From: Chlorobium sp.
GTDB lineage: Bacteria; Bacteroidota; Chlorobiia; Chlorobiales; Chlorobiaceae
Assembly: GCA_028277225.1 (NCBI GenBank)
Contig: JANQHB010000024.1
Span: forward strand, 22,524-86,523
Reading direction: 5' to 3'
Length of the DNA: 64,000 bases
Below, in pieces: positions 16,299 through 24,575 of the stretch (positions within the stretch are counted from its first letter, which is position 1; every line of letters begins with the position of its first letter). Under the pieces are notes generated by a model. It was not told where the DNA came from. It did no database searches and worked only from the letters and a program-made list of their open reading frames with translations. A program made the position numbers and the translations under genes.

Positions 16299-17594
16299 TC
16301 AAGCTTCGGCGGTCTGAAGGGCGGCGTAGTTGGCCTTGACGGTTTTTTCAAGGTCTTCGTCGGTCATGACTGCACTGGTGAACATCGCCTCGAACTGGGA
16401 TGGGGCAAGGTAGATGCCCTCGTCGAGCATGGCATGGAAATACTTGCCATACTTCTGGGTGTCCGTTGTGATCGCTGTATCGTAATCGGTGACCGTCTGA
16501 TCAGTGAAGAAGAGGCACGCCATCGAGCCCATGCGGTTCTGGGTGTAGTTCAAACCGAGTTTGTTGAGGTTGTCGCGGAATCCTTCCTCGAGGAACGCAG
16601 CCTTGCGTTCGAGTTCAGGGTAAGGATTTTCGTCACGAAGGATCTTGAGTGTTTCCAGTCCGGCAGTCAGTGCAAGCGGGTTTCCCGAAAGGGTTCCTGC
16701 CTGGTAGACATCTCCGATCGGGGCGACGCGTTCCATGATCTCACGTTTACCGCCGAAGGCACCGACCGGAAGGCCGCCGCCGATGATCTTGCCCATTGTG
16801 GTAAGGTCGGGACTGATGCCGTAGCGTTCCTGGGCACCGCCGAGAGCGACACGGAAGCCGCACATGACCTCGTCGAAAATCAGCACGATACCTTCTTCTG
16901 TACAAAGGTCGCGAAGCGCCTGGAGGAAGGCCGGGTTTGCCGGGATCACACCAGTGTTTCCTGCAACAGGTTCGATAATGATAGCAGCAACGTTGCCTTT
17001 GTTTTCACTAACCAGAAGCCTGACGGAATCGATGTCGTTGTATTTGGCGTTCAGCGTATCGTTTGCCGTACCCTTGGTGACGCCGGGGCTGTCGGGAGCA
17101 CCGAGGGTAAGCGCGCCGGAACCTGCTTTGATGAGGAAGCTGTCACCGTGGCCGTGGTAGCAGCCTTCGAACTTGATGATCTTGTCGCGGCCGGTATAGC
17201 CTCTTGCAAGACGAACGGCGGACATGGTTGCTTCGGTGCCGCTATTGACCATACGCACCATTTCAATCGATGGTACGATTTCAGCAAGAAGTTCTGCGAT
17301 TTCGATTTCCATTTCGATCGGCGTACCGAAACTGGTACCGACTTTGGTGAGCGTCTCTTCCAGAGCCGCCGTAATTCTCGGATGCATGCTGCCGAGTATG
17401 AACGGACCCCATGATCCTACGTAATCAAGATAGGTGTTGCCGTCAACGTCGGTCATATAGGCGCCCTGGCCTTTAGCCATATAGATAGGGATTCCGCCGA
17501 CCGATTTGAAAGCACGGACCGGAGAGTTCACTCCGCCGGGAATAGTCTTTTTCGCTTGTTCGAAAAGTTCTGCTGATCTGGTTAATGTGGGCAT
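16299..17594 (-). CDS. hemL: Glutamate-1-semialdehyde 2,1-aminomutase HemL
   Basis: PLP enzyme that converts glutamate-1-semialdehyde to 5-aminolevulinate, the last step of the C5 route feeding heme and bacteriochlorophyll synthesis. From ATG 17594 the protein has 431 residues, the usual length. The N-terminal PGGVNSPVRAFKSVGG, the aldehyde-site VGSWGPFILGSMHP, the LIFDEVMCGFR segment and the PLP lysine in TMGKIIGGGLPVGAFGG are all present. The open frame starts three codons earlier. In green sulfur bacteria this step supports very high pigment demand. Confidence 0.97.
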   Translation of the reverse strand: MPTLTRSAELFEQAKKTIPGGVNSPVRAFKSVGGIPIYMAKGQGAYMTDVDGNTYLDYVGSWGPFILGSMHPRITAALEETLTKVGTSFGTPIEMEIEIAELLAEIVPSIEMVRMVNSGTEATMSAVRLARGYTGRDKIIKFEGCYHGHGDSFLIKAGSGALTLGAPDSPGVTKGTANDTLNAKYNDIDSVRLLVSENKGNVAAIIIEPVAGNTGVIPANPAFLQALRDLCTEEGIVLIFDEVMCGFRVALGGAQERYGISPDLTTMGKIIGGGLPVGAFGGKREIMERVAPIGDVYQAGTLSGNPLALTAGLETLKILRDENPYPELERKAAFLEEGFRDNLNKLGLNYTQNRMGSMACLFFTDQTVTDYDTAITTDTQKYGKYFHAMLDEGIYLAPSQFEAMFTSAVMTDEDLEKTVKANYAALQTAEA

Positions 17595-17740
17595 ATGTAC
17601 CAATCCGGTTAAAGATTACAGGAAAAAAAGACGGGAAAGTAACAGACATCAAAGATAGAAATCCTCGCGAAGATATAAAACCCCCCAAAAGCATGAAAAC
17701 GTACGGTAATCGTCTGCGCCCTGCCACATCGTGCATCATG

Positions 17741-18559
17741 TTACCGCTGAGGATGCGAGAGAATCTGATTGATGACCTTGCGGTTTTTTACCGGAATGCT
17801 GTCTTCGCTGTGAAAGGAACAGTAGTGCTGCAGAATATCGCAGACCTGCCGGCAGTCATTTCTGTCTGACTGTAGGTTGTCGATTGTATCGGTATCGATT
17901 ATCCGAAGGGTACGCATAAGCAGGTATGCCCCGGTGGGAACCGGTCTTCCACCTGGCGGAGCTTTCACTGCGGGGCTCTGCAGCATGATCCCACCCGGGT
18001 CGTCGAGAAAAAAAAGCCTGGTTTCCGGTTCAGCCTCGAGTGCAGCAAGGACAGGTTTCCCGCTCAGGACGCACTGCTCAATCGACGGCTCGAAGCCCAG
18101 GATTGAAACCAGTCTCATGAAAAACCAGGCAAGGACGGCATCGGTATTTTGGCAAGGCCAGGAGAGCGTTTCAATTGCCTGAGAAAGGGCGTCGAACAAC
18201 CGGGGGCTTTTTTCCCCGCTCCCGGTCGTGTTCCGTACAATATCGATAATACGGTATAGTGTGCTGAATCGGTCCAGGTCAGGTTCAGAGGCCATCGGGC
18301 TGTTGATGATGCGTGCTTCCCTGACAGGGCTGAGGTTCCGGTTTCCGGTTCGGTATAGCACAACTTCGAGGAGGTTTCCGGTGATAAAGAGCCCGGAAAG
18401 CCGGTTTTTGGGATTTCTGCCACCCTTGAGGATTATTGAGATCTTTCCAAAATCCCTGGTGTAGAGAGAGCAGATCGCCGATGTGTCGCGGTATTTTATT
18501 TCCTTGAGGACCAGCCCCCGGGTTTTGGCGAGCACGGTAAGGATTTTTTTAATTGGCAA
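17741..18559 (-). CDS. recO: DNA repair protein RecO
   Basis: A 272-residue RecO, part of the RecFOR route that loads RecA on SSB-coated DNA. The N-terminal OB fold is visible (KTRGLVLKEIKYRDTSAICSLYTRDFGKISIILKGGR). The zinc-finger region normally found near residue 155 is degenerate: only the Cys of QCVLSGKP remains, and the later CxxC pair is missing. The start is TTG 18559; a GTG at 18535 is possible. It reads away from hemL by about 150 bases on the same strand. Confidence 0.9.
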   Translation of the reverse strand: MPIKKILTVLAKTRGLVLKEIKYRDTSAICSLYTRDFGKISIILKGGRNPKNRLSGLFITGNLLEVVLYRTGNRNLSPVREARIINSPMASEPDLDRFSTLYRIIDIVRNTTGSGEKSPRLFDALSQAIETLSWPCQNTDAVLAWFFMRLVSILGFEPSIEQCVLSGKPVLAALEAEPETRLFFLDDPGGIMLQSPAVKAPPGGRPVPTGAYLLMRTLRIIDTDTIDNLQSDRNDCRQVCDILQHYCSFHSEDSIPVKNRKVINQILSHPQR

Positions 18560-18700
18560 AATAATTATATATACCTGAGCCTGCAGCCAGGCGCCTGCAG
18601 ACTACTACGGAACAGTATACAAAATAAAAACAGACAGATGGGATCCGGCCACCATGAGCGGATGCCCGATACAAGCGTAACGCAAGGAGGTAATGACAAT

Positions 18701-18946
18701 ATGCCAACCTATCATTATCGTTGTAAAGAGTGCGGCTATGAGAAGGATGTCTTTCAGCGTATGACCGATGACGCGTTGACCATATGTCCTGAATGCAACG
18801 AGGAAGTTTTTGAGAGGGTAATCAGTGCCGAAGGCGGTTTTCTTTTGAAAGGATCAGGATTCCACAAAACCGACTACAGCCAGCAGAGCTGCGAAAGTGC
18901 GCCTTCCGGAGGCTGTGCCACAGGCAACTGCCCGCTTGCCAAGTAA
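18701..18946 (+). CDS. FmdB-type zinc ribbon protein
   Basis: An 81-residue protein with an N-terminal zinc ribbon (YHYRCKECGYEKDVFQ ... CPECNEEVFERVIS), the FmdB/CxxC_CXXC_SSSS family. ATG 18701 has a strong AAGGAGG ribosome site about ten bases before it, which fixes the start. The Cys-rich tail (SCESAPSGGCATGNCPLAK) is common in this family. FmdB-like proteins are putative regulators; the function here is unknown. Confidence 0.9.
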   Translation: MPTYHYRCKECGYEKDVFQRMTDDALTICPECNEEVFERVISAEGGFLLKGSGFHKTDYSQQSCESAPSGGCATGNCPLAK

Positions 18947-18971
18947 CACCGTTTATTCATAGATCGAATAC

Positions 18972-19003
18972 AAAAAGTCTTCCCGAAACGGAAGGCTTTT
19001 TCT
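18972..19003 (+). terminator. Intrinsic terminator after the FmdB-like gene
   Basis: An imperfect stem-loop, AAAAAGTCTTCCCG paired with CGGAAGGCTTTTT through a three-base loop, followed by more T. It lies about 25 bases after the FmdB-like stop codon. Confidence 0.75.
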
Positions 19004-19254
19004 TTTCCTGTTCACCAGCCGCAAAAAACCCGCCCCTTCTGAGATAAAGTCTCCAGCAGGCAGTTCTCAGTCAGAAAACATGTATTCCTTTCTCCAGGCC
19101 ATCAGACGGGCAACCACAGGGGGTTGCCCCTACAAAACTCATCGCCCTTTGCTAAACACCTGACACCCTTCCCTGGTCGGTACGGGCGGGTTTACCTGAC
19201 GGCTCCAGCCAACCAGCCATCAAGCCATTCAAACCATTCACGATTTACGATTCA
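19004..19254. repeat. Intergenic repeat block with GGGCAACC palindrome
   Basis: Non-coding DNA composed of dispersed-repeat fragments. A perfect palindrome GGGCAACC (19108-19115) / GGTTGCCC (19122-19129) with a six-base loop is followed by CCTAC, a motif that recurs in many bacterial genomes. Further on, fragments similar to CCAGCCAACCAGCCATCAAG and ATTCACGATTTACGATTCAC occur; the reverse complement of these appears downstream of the WecB-like gene (21324-21385). Confidence 0.6.
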
Positions 19255-20172
19255 CTATTCACTAAACCTTGGTTTCTCGTCAAATCGCAGTTTGAAGCCG
19301 GGAAGGTTGATCTCCCGGCTGCCCCTCATCCGGTTCGGATACTGTTTGCCCTCGACATTGCCTGTTACAGCTATTCTGTCCAGTTTGCCTTCTGAAAACG
19401 ACATGGTTATTGTTTTGCCGCCCACAAAGTTTATACCGGAGGGGGTATTGTCCGTATTGTATGAGTGGTAAAGGCTTTTTGCCTGATCCTCGACCAGGAT
19501 GCCGGATAATTCTTCACGGTCGCTCATGTCAAAGCGCATGGATTTTCCGCTGAGCTGGTTATAAAGATTCCTTTTCAGCTCAAGTGTGTCGCGAGCTATA
19601 AAGAATGCCTTGCCATTTACGGTAATTGATTCGATGCGTTGTATTTCTTCATCTTTTTTGAGTTGCACCGTGATGCTGTCGCCACTGAACTGGCGCTCAG
19701 TCTGCCAGGCAATGGCTTTTCGATACATGGTTATCCGATCGTTTTGCCTGTCGATATGGGCCCGTTCGGAAGAGGTGACCAGATCGTTTTCAAGCATTCG
19801 TCCCCGAACATTGTTTTTGAGTTCGGCAATTCCTGTATCGGGATAATAGATGGCCCTGTCACAGAACACTTCCGTCTGCCGGTCGGTCATGTAGATATTC
19901 CCTTTCAGCTCGACGACATTGCTTTCAAGAAATTCCGTGGCTTTGTCGCAATGGAGAAGGAAGTTCTCATGAGAAAAAACGACATTGCCCGAAACCGACC
20001 GGACCTGTTCGATCCTGCCGAAAGGAGATCGTTTCTGGCCGCCTTCCAGACGGTCGGCCTGGCGCAAATAAATTTTCTTTTTTTCCGCAAGGGCTATATT
20101 ATGATTCGGGAAAGCTGCAAGAAACAGCAATGCCGAACAAACCATACTGACAAGTATCTTGGCGCCATTCAT
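19255..20172 (-). CDS. OstA/LptA-like periplasmic envelope protein
   Basis: A 305-residue exported protein with an N-terminal hydrophobic signal segment (LVSMVCSALLFLAAFPNHNIALA). The mature part shows beta-jellyroll repeats of the OstA/LptA type (VRSVSGNVVFSHENFLLHCDKATEF, VVELKGNIYMTDRQTEVFCDRAIYYPD), as in periplasmic LPS transport proteins; a second repeat block follows (LVTSSERAHIDRQNDRITMYRKA). It is longer than LptA (about 180 residues), like the OstA-like proteins of Bacteroidetes/Chlorobi. A role in LPS or outer membrane transport is likely but not shown. The opposite-strand neighbour at 20214 is divergent, with 41 bp between the starts. Confidence 0.78.
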   Translation of the reverse strand: MNGAKILVSMVCSALLFLAAFPNHNIALAEKKKIYLRQADRLEGGQKRSPFGRIEQVRSVSGNVVFSHENFLLHCDKATEFLESNVVELKGNIYMTDRQTEVFCDRAIYYPDTGIAELKNNVRGRMLENDLVTSSERAHIDRQNDRITMYRKAIAWQTERQFSGDSITVQLKKDEEIQRIESITVNGKAFFIARDTLELKRNLYNQLSGKSMRFDMSDREELSGILVEDQAKSLYHSYNTDNTPSGINFVGGKTITMSFSEGKLDRIAVTGNVEGKQYPNRMRGSREINLPGFKLRFDEKPRFSE

Positions 20173-20213
20173 GGTGTAGCAGGATGGGTTAGTGAAACAA
20201 TGTAAAAAGGAAA

Positions 20214-21323
20214 ATGCTCGTGAAAAAGATTCTTTTAGCGGCAGGTGACCGCCACGGCCTTTTGAAAGTGCTGCCGCTCTGGAAAGCCCTTGTTATACAT
20301 GACTGGTATGATGTTGTTCTTGCTGCAGGTTCACCTTTACCGAAAGGAGACCTTTCCGGTGAAGATCTTCCCGGGCTTTTCGGGATAAAGGGAGGTATCG
20401 TGCCGATTGAAGGTGAGGGGGCTTCTCCCGTCAGCCGAACGGCTTCTGCATTGAACGCGTTCGAGGAACTGCTGCTTGCAGAAGAGCCGGATATTCTTCT
20501 GATCGGAGGACACGACGATATTTCGCTTTCAGCAGCACTGGCAGCCTCCAAGCTTGGTTTTACCGTTGCAAGGCTCGGTGCCGGGTTGCGGGACTATAAC
20601 CGGAATTCACAGTCTGAAACAAACCGCAAGATCATCGATGCCCTCGCAGATATTCTCTTTGTCAGCGAGCATAGCGGTGAATACAACCTGATCAACGAGG
20701 GATTTGACGAAGCGAGAATCTTTTTTGTCGGAGAAATGGCTATCGACAGTCTTGCCGCCGTGATAGAAAAATCCAACAGTTCGAACGTGATTGCAGATAT
20801 CGGTATCGATGAAAAAAAATATGTGCTTTTCCTGCTTGACAATCCTGCAGCGTTCGACAGCGATTCAGCATTGAAGAGCGTGTTGCATGTCGTCACCTCG
20901 GTTGCCGGGAACCACCAGGTTCTGGTGCTTGTCGGTCCCGATGAGGGGACCATCATGCAGAAGCATGAAATGGGTGAAGATTTCACGACTATACCGGGAG
21001 TTCAGGTCCTGCCCTTTCCGGGATACGTCGAGTTGCTGCGTCTTGTGAAAGACGCCTTGTTTGTCATAACCGATTCCAACTTTGCACAGGCCGAATCAAC
21101 CGTCATGAAGGTTCCCTGCCTGACGATGCTCGACGATACGACAAGTCCTGCCACCATAGAGATCGGTACCAATATTCTGGTCGGCGACAGGGAGGAGGAT
21201 ATCCTGCAGGCAATCAGCGAAGCCGATCTGGACGAGATCGGGAAAAAGTCAAAGATACCTGAAAAATGGGATGGAGATGTCACCCGGCGGGTTATCGATG
21301 TGCTGGATAAGGTGCTTGTTTAG
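20214..21323 (+). CDS. WecB-like UDP-GlcNAc 2-epimerase family protein, catalytic residues altered
   Basis: A 369-residue protein with the two-domain GT-B fold of non-hydrolysing UDP-N-acetylglucosamine 2-epimerases. The family core is recognisable (ARLGAGLRDYNRNSQSETNRKIIDALADILF, corresponding to VEAGLR...PEEINR), but the catalytic Glu of the VEAGLR motif is Gly, the HxxEN segment with its catalytic His is replaced by LLDNPAAF, and SGG of the sugar-binding loop is changed to SNF. The protein may be an inactive or re-purposed homologue. ATG 20214 starts the frame. It is divergent from the OstA-like gene, so a joint envelope role is possible but inferred. Confidence 0.7.
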   Translation: MLVKKILLAAGDRHGLLKVLPLWKALVIHDWYDVVLAAGSPLPKGDLSGEDLPGLFGIKGGIVPIEGEGASPVSRTASALNAFEELLLAEEPDILLIGGHDDISLSAALAASKLGFTVARLGAGLRDYNRNSQSETNRKIIDALADILFVSEHSGEYNLINEGFDEARIFFVGEMAIDSLAAVIEKSNSSNVIADIGIDEKKYVLFLLDNPAAFDSDSALKSVLHVVTSVAGNHQVLVLVGPDEGTIMQKHEMGEDFTTIPGVQVLPFPGYVELLRLVKDALFVITDSNFAQAESTVMKVPCLTMLDDTTSPATIEIGTNILVGDREEDILQAISEADLDEIGKKSKIPEKWDGDVTRRVIDVLDKVLV

Positions 21324-21470
21324 TTCGTGATTCGTGAATGGTTTTGTTGGCTGGATGGCTTGTTAAAACCCGCCCCTACTGAGTATGGTTATTTTTCGTA
21401 TCAATTTTCTGTACGAGCAGGCCACCGTGCCTGCCCTGCGGTGTCCGGGTTACTATTATAGTTTAGTATT
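21324..21470. repeat. Intergenic repeat fragment related to 19140-19254 (inverted)
   Basis: The start (TTCGTGATTCGTGAATGG, GGCTGGATGGCTTG, AACCCGCCCCTACTGAG) matches, in reverse complement, fragments in the block 19020-19254. The remainder is unique and probably holds the obgE promoter. Confidence 0.5.
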
Positions 21471-22490
21471 ATGAAATTTGTTGATTCGGCAAAAATAGAG
21501 GTGCAGGCCGGTGACGGAGGAAACGGCTGTATGAGTTTCAGGCGCGAGAAATACGTTCCGAAAGGCGGCCCTGACGGTGGTGACGGTGGACGTGGAGGGC
21601 ATGTCTATCTGAGGGCTGACAGCCAGATTGCAACCCTGCTTGATTTCAGGTACCGCAAGCTCTACAAGGCACAAAGGGGAGCACATGGACAAGGTGCAAG
21701 GAAGAACGGAAAGATGGGCCGGAACATTATCATTCCGGTTCCCTGCGGAACCGTTGCCAGGGACGCGGCAAGCGGCAGGATGCTCGCCGATCTTACCGAT
21801 GAAGGTCAGGAAGTGCTGGTCGCAAAGGGCGGGCGAGGGGGTAAAGGTAATCCGCATTTTGCTTCCGCTACCCACCAGGCACCGCGATATGCCGAACCTG
21901 GAGGAAAAGGTGAACGTCTGGAACTCGAGCTTGAGTTGAAATTGATCGCCGATGTGGGGCTTGTCGGTTTTCCCAATGCAGGAAAATCGACATTGATCGC
22001 CGCCATGAGTGCGGCTAAACCAAAAATTGCCGATTATCCGTTTACCACTCTTGTGCCCAACCTTGGTATTGTTCCGTATCGAAACTACCGGTCGTTTGTC
22101 ATGGCGGATATTCCCGGGATTATTGAAGGTGCAGCAGAAGGCAGGGGACTGGGGCTCCAGTTTCTCAGGCATATCGAGCGTACCAGAGTACTTGCCGTTC
22201 TCGTGTCTTGTGACTCCCCGGATATTGCGGCTGAATACAGGATGCTTCTGAAGGAAATGGAGGCGTTCGACCAGCGCCTGCTCAGGAAACCGAGGGTGCT
22301 CCTGATAACGAAAACGGACATAGCTCCTGAAGAATTCAGCATGCCTGTCATCGATGATGATATAGAGGTCCTGGAGGTTTCAAGTGTGACCGGCAGCGGG
22401 CTTGACACCTTGAAGGATCTGTTGTGGACGACGATAGAGTCTGCTGACGGAACGGTTATGGAAGAACCCGAAAAGGGCATGGAGAAATGA
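21471..22490 (+). CDS. obgE: GTPase ObgE/CgtA
   Basis: Essential GTPase involved in late 50S ribosome assembly and stress responses. The 339-residue protein starts with the glycine-rich Obg domain (AGDGGNGCMSFRREKYVPKGGPDGG) and continues with the G domain: G1 GFPNAGKST, switch/G2 YPFTTL, G3 DIPGI, G4 TKTD (not NKxD) and G5 SSVTG. No C-terminal OCT domain extension is seen. It overlaps the next acetyltransferase gene by 4 bp (ATGA). Confidence 0.97.
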   Translation: MKFVDSAKIEVQAGDGGNGCMSFRREKYVPKGGPDGGDGGRGGHVYLRADSQIATLLDFRYRKLYKAQRGAHGQGARKNGKMGRNIIIPVPCGTVARDAASGRMLADLTDEGQEVLVAKGGRGGKGNPHFASATHQAPRYAEPGGKGERLELELELKLIADVGLVGFPNAGKSTLIAAMSAAKPKIADYPFTTLVPNLGIVPYRNYRSFVMADIPGIIEGAAEGRGLGLQFLRHIERTRVLAVLVSCDSPDIAAEYRMLLKEMEAFDQRLLRKPRVLLITKTDIAPEEFSMPVIDDDIEVLEVSSVTGSGLDTLKDLLWTTIESADGTVMEEPEKGMEK

Positions 22491-23014
22491 CGGTAAATGA
22501 AATTATCATACGAACGGCACGCCTGGCAGACGCGGATGCGATCAGACATATTTCCGGACGGTATGCAAAGGAGGGGGTGATGCTTGAACGTTCGACAGAA
22601 GACATTATCGAGAATATTCGTAACTTCCTTGTCGCTGAAGAGAACGGGCAGGTGATCGGTTCATGCGCGCTTTCTTTTTTTACGGTGCATCTTGCTGAAA
22701 TACGCACCCTTGCTGTTATTGATACGTTCACACGCCGTGGTGTCGGCCGCAAGCTGGTCGGGAAGGCTGAGGAGGTACTCTCTGAAGAGGGGGTCAGGAC
22801 TGCTTTTGTTCTGACACTCAATCCGGATTTTTTTCTCAGTCTGGGCTACCATGCAGTCGACAAGGAACGTTTTCCGCAGAAGATCTGGAGGGACTGCACC
22901 TACTGTCCGAAGCTGATGGCCTGCGACGAGATTGCAATGATAAAGGATCTGGAAGGGGCAACAGTCGACAGTCCCCTGTCAGCAGTGGGCAGGAATAAGA
23001 AGAGTGAACCTTGA
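22487..23014 (+). CDS. GNAT N-acetyltransferase, N-acetylglutamate synthase-like
   Basis: A 175-residue GNAT acetyltransferase. The acetyl-CoA loop is RRGVGRKL, and the C-terminal segment FPQKIWRDCTYCPKLMACDEIAM is typical of short stand-alone ArgA-like proteins thought to make N-acetylglutamate, the first step of arginine synthesis. The ATG overlaps the obgE stop codon, so it is translated from the same message. A full amino-acid kinase domain, present in classical ArgA, is absent. Substrate assignment is by family resemblance only. Confidence 0.82.
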   Translation: MTVNEIIIRTARLADADAIRHISGRYAKEGVMLERSTEDIIENIRNFLVAEENGQVIGSCALSFFTVHLAEIRTLAVIDTFTRRGVGRKLVGKAEEVLSEEGVRTAFVLTLNPDFFLSLGYHAVDKERFPQKIWRDCTYCPKLMACDEIAMIKDLEGATVDSPLSAVGRNKKSEP

Positions 23015-23063
23015 CCGTGGCTTTTTTACCGTTTGAATTTTCACTTTTGACGTTTATACATCC

Positions 23064-23330
23064 GTGATTGTTCGGGAAGTTGTTATAAAAAACAGGGCCG
23101 GATTACATACAAGGCCGGCGGCTGCTGTTGTCAAGATAGCATCGCGTTTCAGATCCGATTTTTTTATTGAAATGCGCGGATCGGAGGTGAACGCCAAATC
23201 CATTATCGGTGTGATGAGTCTTGCCGCACCGAAGGGAACCAAACTTGTCCTGAAGTTCGATGGCGATGATGAACAGGAGGCTGCCGATCAACTCACCAGT
23301 TTTTTTGAGCAGGGTTTCGGTGAGCAGTGA
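23064..23330 (+). CDS. HPr-family phosphocarrier protein
   Basis: An 88-residue HPr with the active-site His in NRAGLHTRPAAAV (His15 equivalent) and the regulatory Ser in NAKSIIGVMSLAA (Ser46 equivalent, followed by Ile and Gly). HPr normally carries phosphate in the sugar PTS or acts as a substrate of HPr kinase. No enzyme I or EII gene is in view, so a regulatory role is possible. The start is GTG 23064. It follows the acetyltransferase gene by 49 bp and precedes a polysaccharide cluster. Confidence 0.92.
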   Translation: MIVREVVIKNRAGLHTRPAAAVVKIASRFRSDFFIEMRGSEVNAKSIIGVMSLAAPKGTKLVLKFDGDDEQEAADQLTSFFEQGFGEQ

Positions 23331-23460
23331 GCGTTTTTTTCTTGTGGTCTCTACAGGAGCCGGGCTGCTGATGGCGTGTTTAATCATTCAGTGTATCGGC
23401 TTTCGGGCGAATTGTCATCACAAACTTGGTTATCACCGGGATTACGAACCTTGCGAATAG
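23320..23460 (+). CDS. Possible small membrane protein between HPr and glycosyltransferase (tentative)
   Basis: A 46-codon frame starting at GTG 23320, which overlaps the end of the HPr gene, and ending at 23460, where its stop overlaps the putative TTG start of the next gene (TTGCGAATAG). The translation has one hydrophobic helix (FFLVVSTGAGLLMACLIIQC) and a His/Tyr-rich tail. No family was recognised. The tight overlaps argue for a real coupled gene, while short length and weak signals argue against it. Confidence 0.3.
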   Translation: MSSERFFLVVSTGAGLLMACLIIQCIGFRANCHHKLGYHRDYEPCE

Positions 23461-24575
23461 CTTTTGTCAGTCCTTTTTTCCCCCTGAAAGGAGGCATATC
23501 CCGTTTCAGCACGATCCTTCGTGACAAGCTGCTTGAAAAAGGGCATGCAATCGATGCCTTTTCTTTCAGTCGGCTCTATCCCCGGATAATGATGCGCGAC
23601 AAATCGCCGTATGAACCGGGAATGCGTTCCTGTGACGGGATTGCAGCGGTTCTGGACGTGCTGAATCCTGCTACCTGGATTTCGGTTGCGCGGCAGATAA
23701 AGCGTCTCGGGTCAGATGTGATACTTTGCCCTTTATGGCAGGGACTTTATGTGCCGCTTTTTGTTCTGGTCAGAGTGTTATCCGGAAGAAAAATGATTGT
23801 GCTTATGCACAATTTCTCTTCGCATGAAAGGTTTGCCGGAGAAAAGCTGCTTCGCGATCTTCTGATTGCCTCGTCTGACGGTGTTGTCACGCTTTCGGAC
23901 CATGTTGCCGGACAAGTCAGGCAATCGTATCCGGACATTCCCCTTCGATCCCTCTTTCATCCTGTATACGAAAACCGGGCCGATGTGCCCTCAAAGGCTG
24001 AAGCAAGGAGAATTCTCGATTTCGGGGACGATGGGCGGATTCTCTTGTTTTTCGGTTATGTGAGAGCCTATAAAGGCCTTGATATTCTGGTGGAAGCAAT
24101 GCCGGAAATCCTTCGCCGCCATCCCGGAACGAGGCTCCTTGTGGCAGGCGAGTTTTACCATGGAGAAAAAACGATACGGGAGCGGATCGAGAAGCTCGGG
24201 ATCAGTGATCATGTGACGATAGAATCGGGTTTTGTTCCGAACGATCGCATACCGCTGTTGTTTTCGGCATCCGATGCCCTGGTCCTTCCTTACAGGGAGG
24301 CTTCGCAATCGGGTGTGGTGCAGCAGGCTTACGGTTTCGGCAGACCCGTTATCGTTACAGACCGGGGGGGATTGCCGGAGTATGTTTGTGATGGTGAAAC
24401 CGGGGCAATTGTCAGAAGTCTCGAACCTTCGGAATTTGCACAGGGAGTCTGTGACTTTCTTGATTCAATGAAGACTATCCCCTGCGAGACGAAGGTTGCC
24501 CTGCAGGCTGAAAGACTTTCATGGGAAGTCTTTGCCGGAAAGCTCGAGTCATTCATGCGGGAGGTGGCCCGTTGA
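23451..24575 (+). CDS. GT4-family glycosyltransferase
   Basis: A 374-residue GT-B glycosyltransferase. The N-terminus is LRIAFVSPFFPLKGGISRFS; the C-terminal donor domain has LLFFGYVRAYKGLDILVEAMPEIL and the EX7E-like region SDALVLPYREASQSGVVQQAYGFGRPVI. The frame is open back to GTG 23376, but the family start is close to TTG 23451, which overlaps the preceding small frame. The stop overlaps the next gene's TTG (TTGA). It starts a surface-polysaccharide cluster; donor and acceptor sugars are unknown. Confidence 0.85.
   Translation: MRIAFVSPFFPLKGGISRFSTILRDKLLEKGHAIDAFSFSRLYPRIMMRDKSPYEPGMRSCDGIAAVLDVLNPATWISVARQIKRLGSDVILCPLWQGLYVPLFVLVRVLSGRKMIVLMHNFSSHERFAGEKLLRDLLIASSDGVVTLSDHVAGQVRQSYPDIPLRSLFHPVYENRADVPSKAEARRILDFGDDGRILLFFGYVRAYKGLDILVEAMPEILRRHPGTRLLVAGEFYHGEKTIRERIEKLGISDHVTIESGFVPNDRIPLLFSASDALVLPYREASQSGVVQQAYGFGRPVIVTDRGGLPEYVCDGETGAIVRSLEPSEFAQGVCDFLDSMKTIPCETKVALQAERLSWEVFAGKLESFMREVAR

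Noticed and set aside
16290..17414. 374-codon open frame opposite hemL
   Set aside because: It is wholly antisense to a clear hemL gene, lacks family motifs and arises from codon bias.
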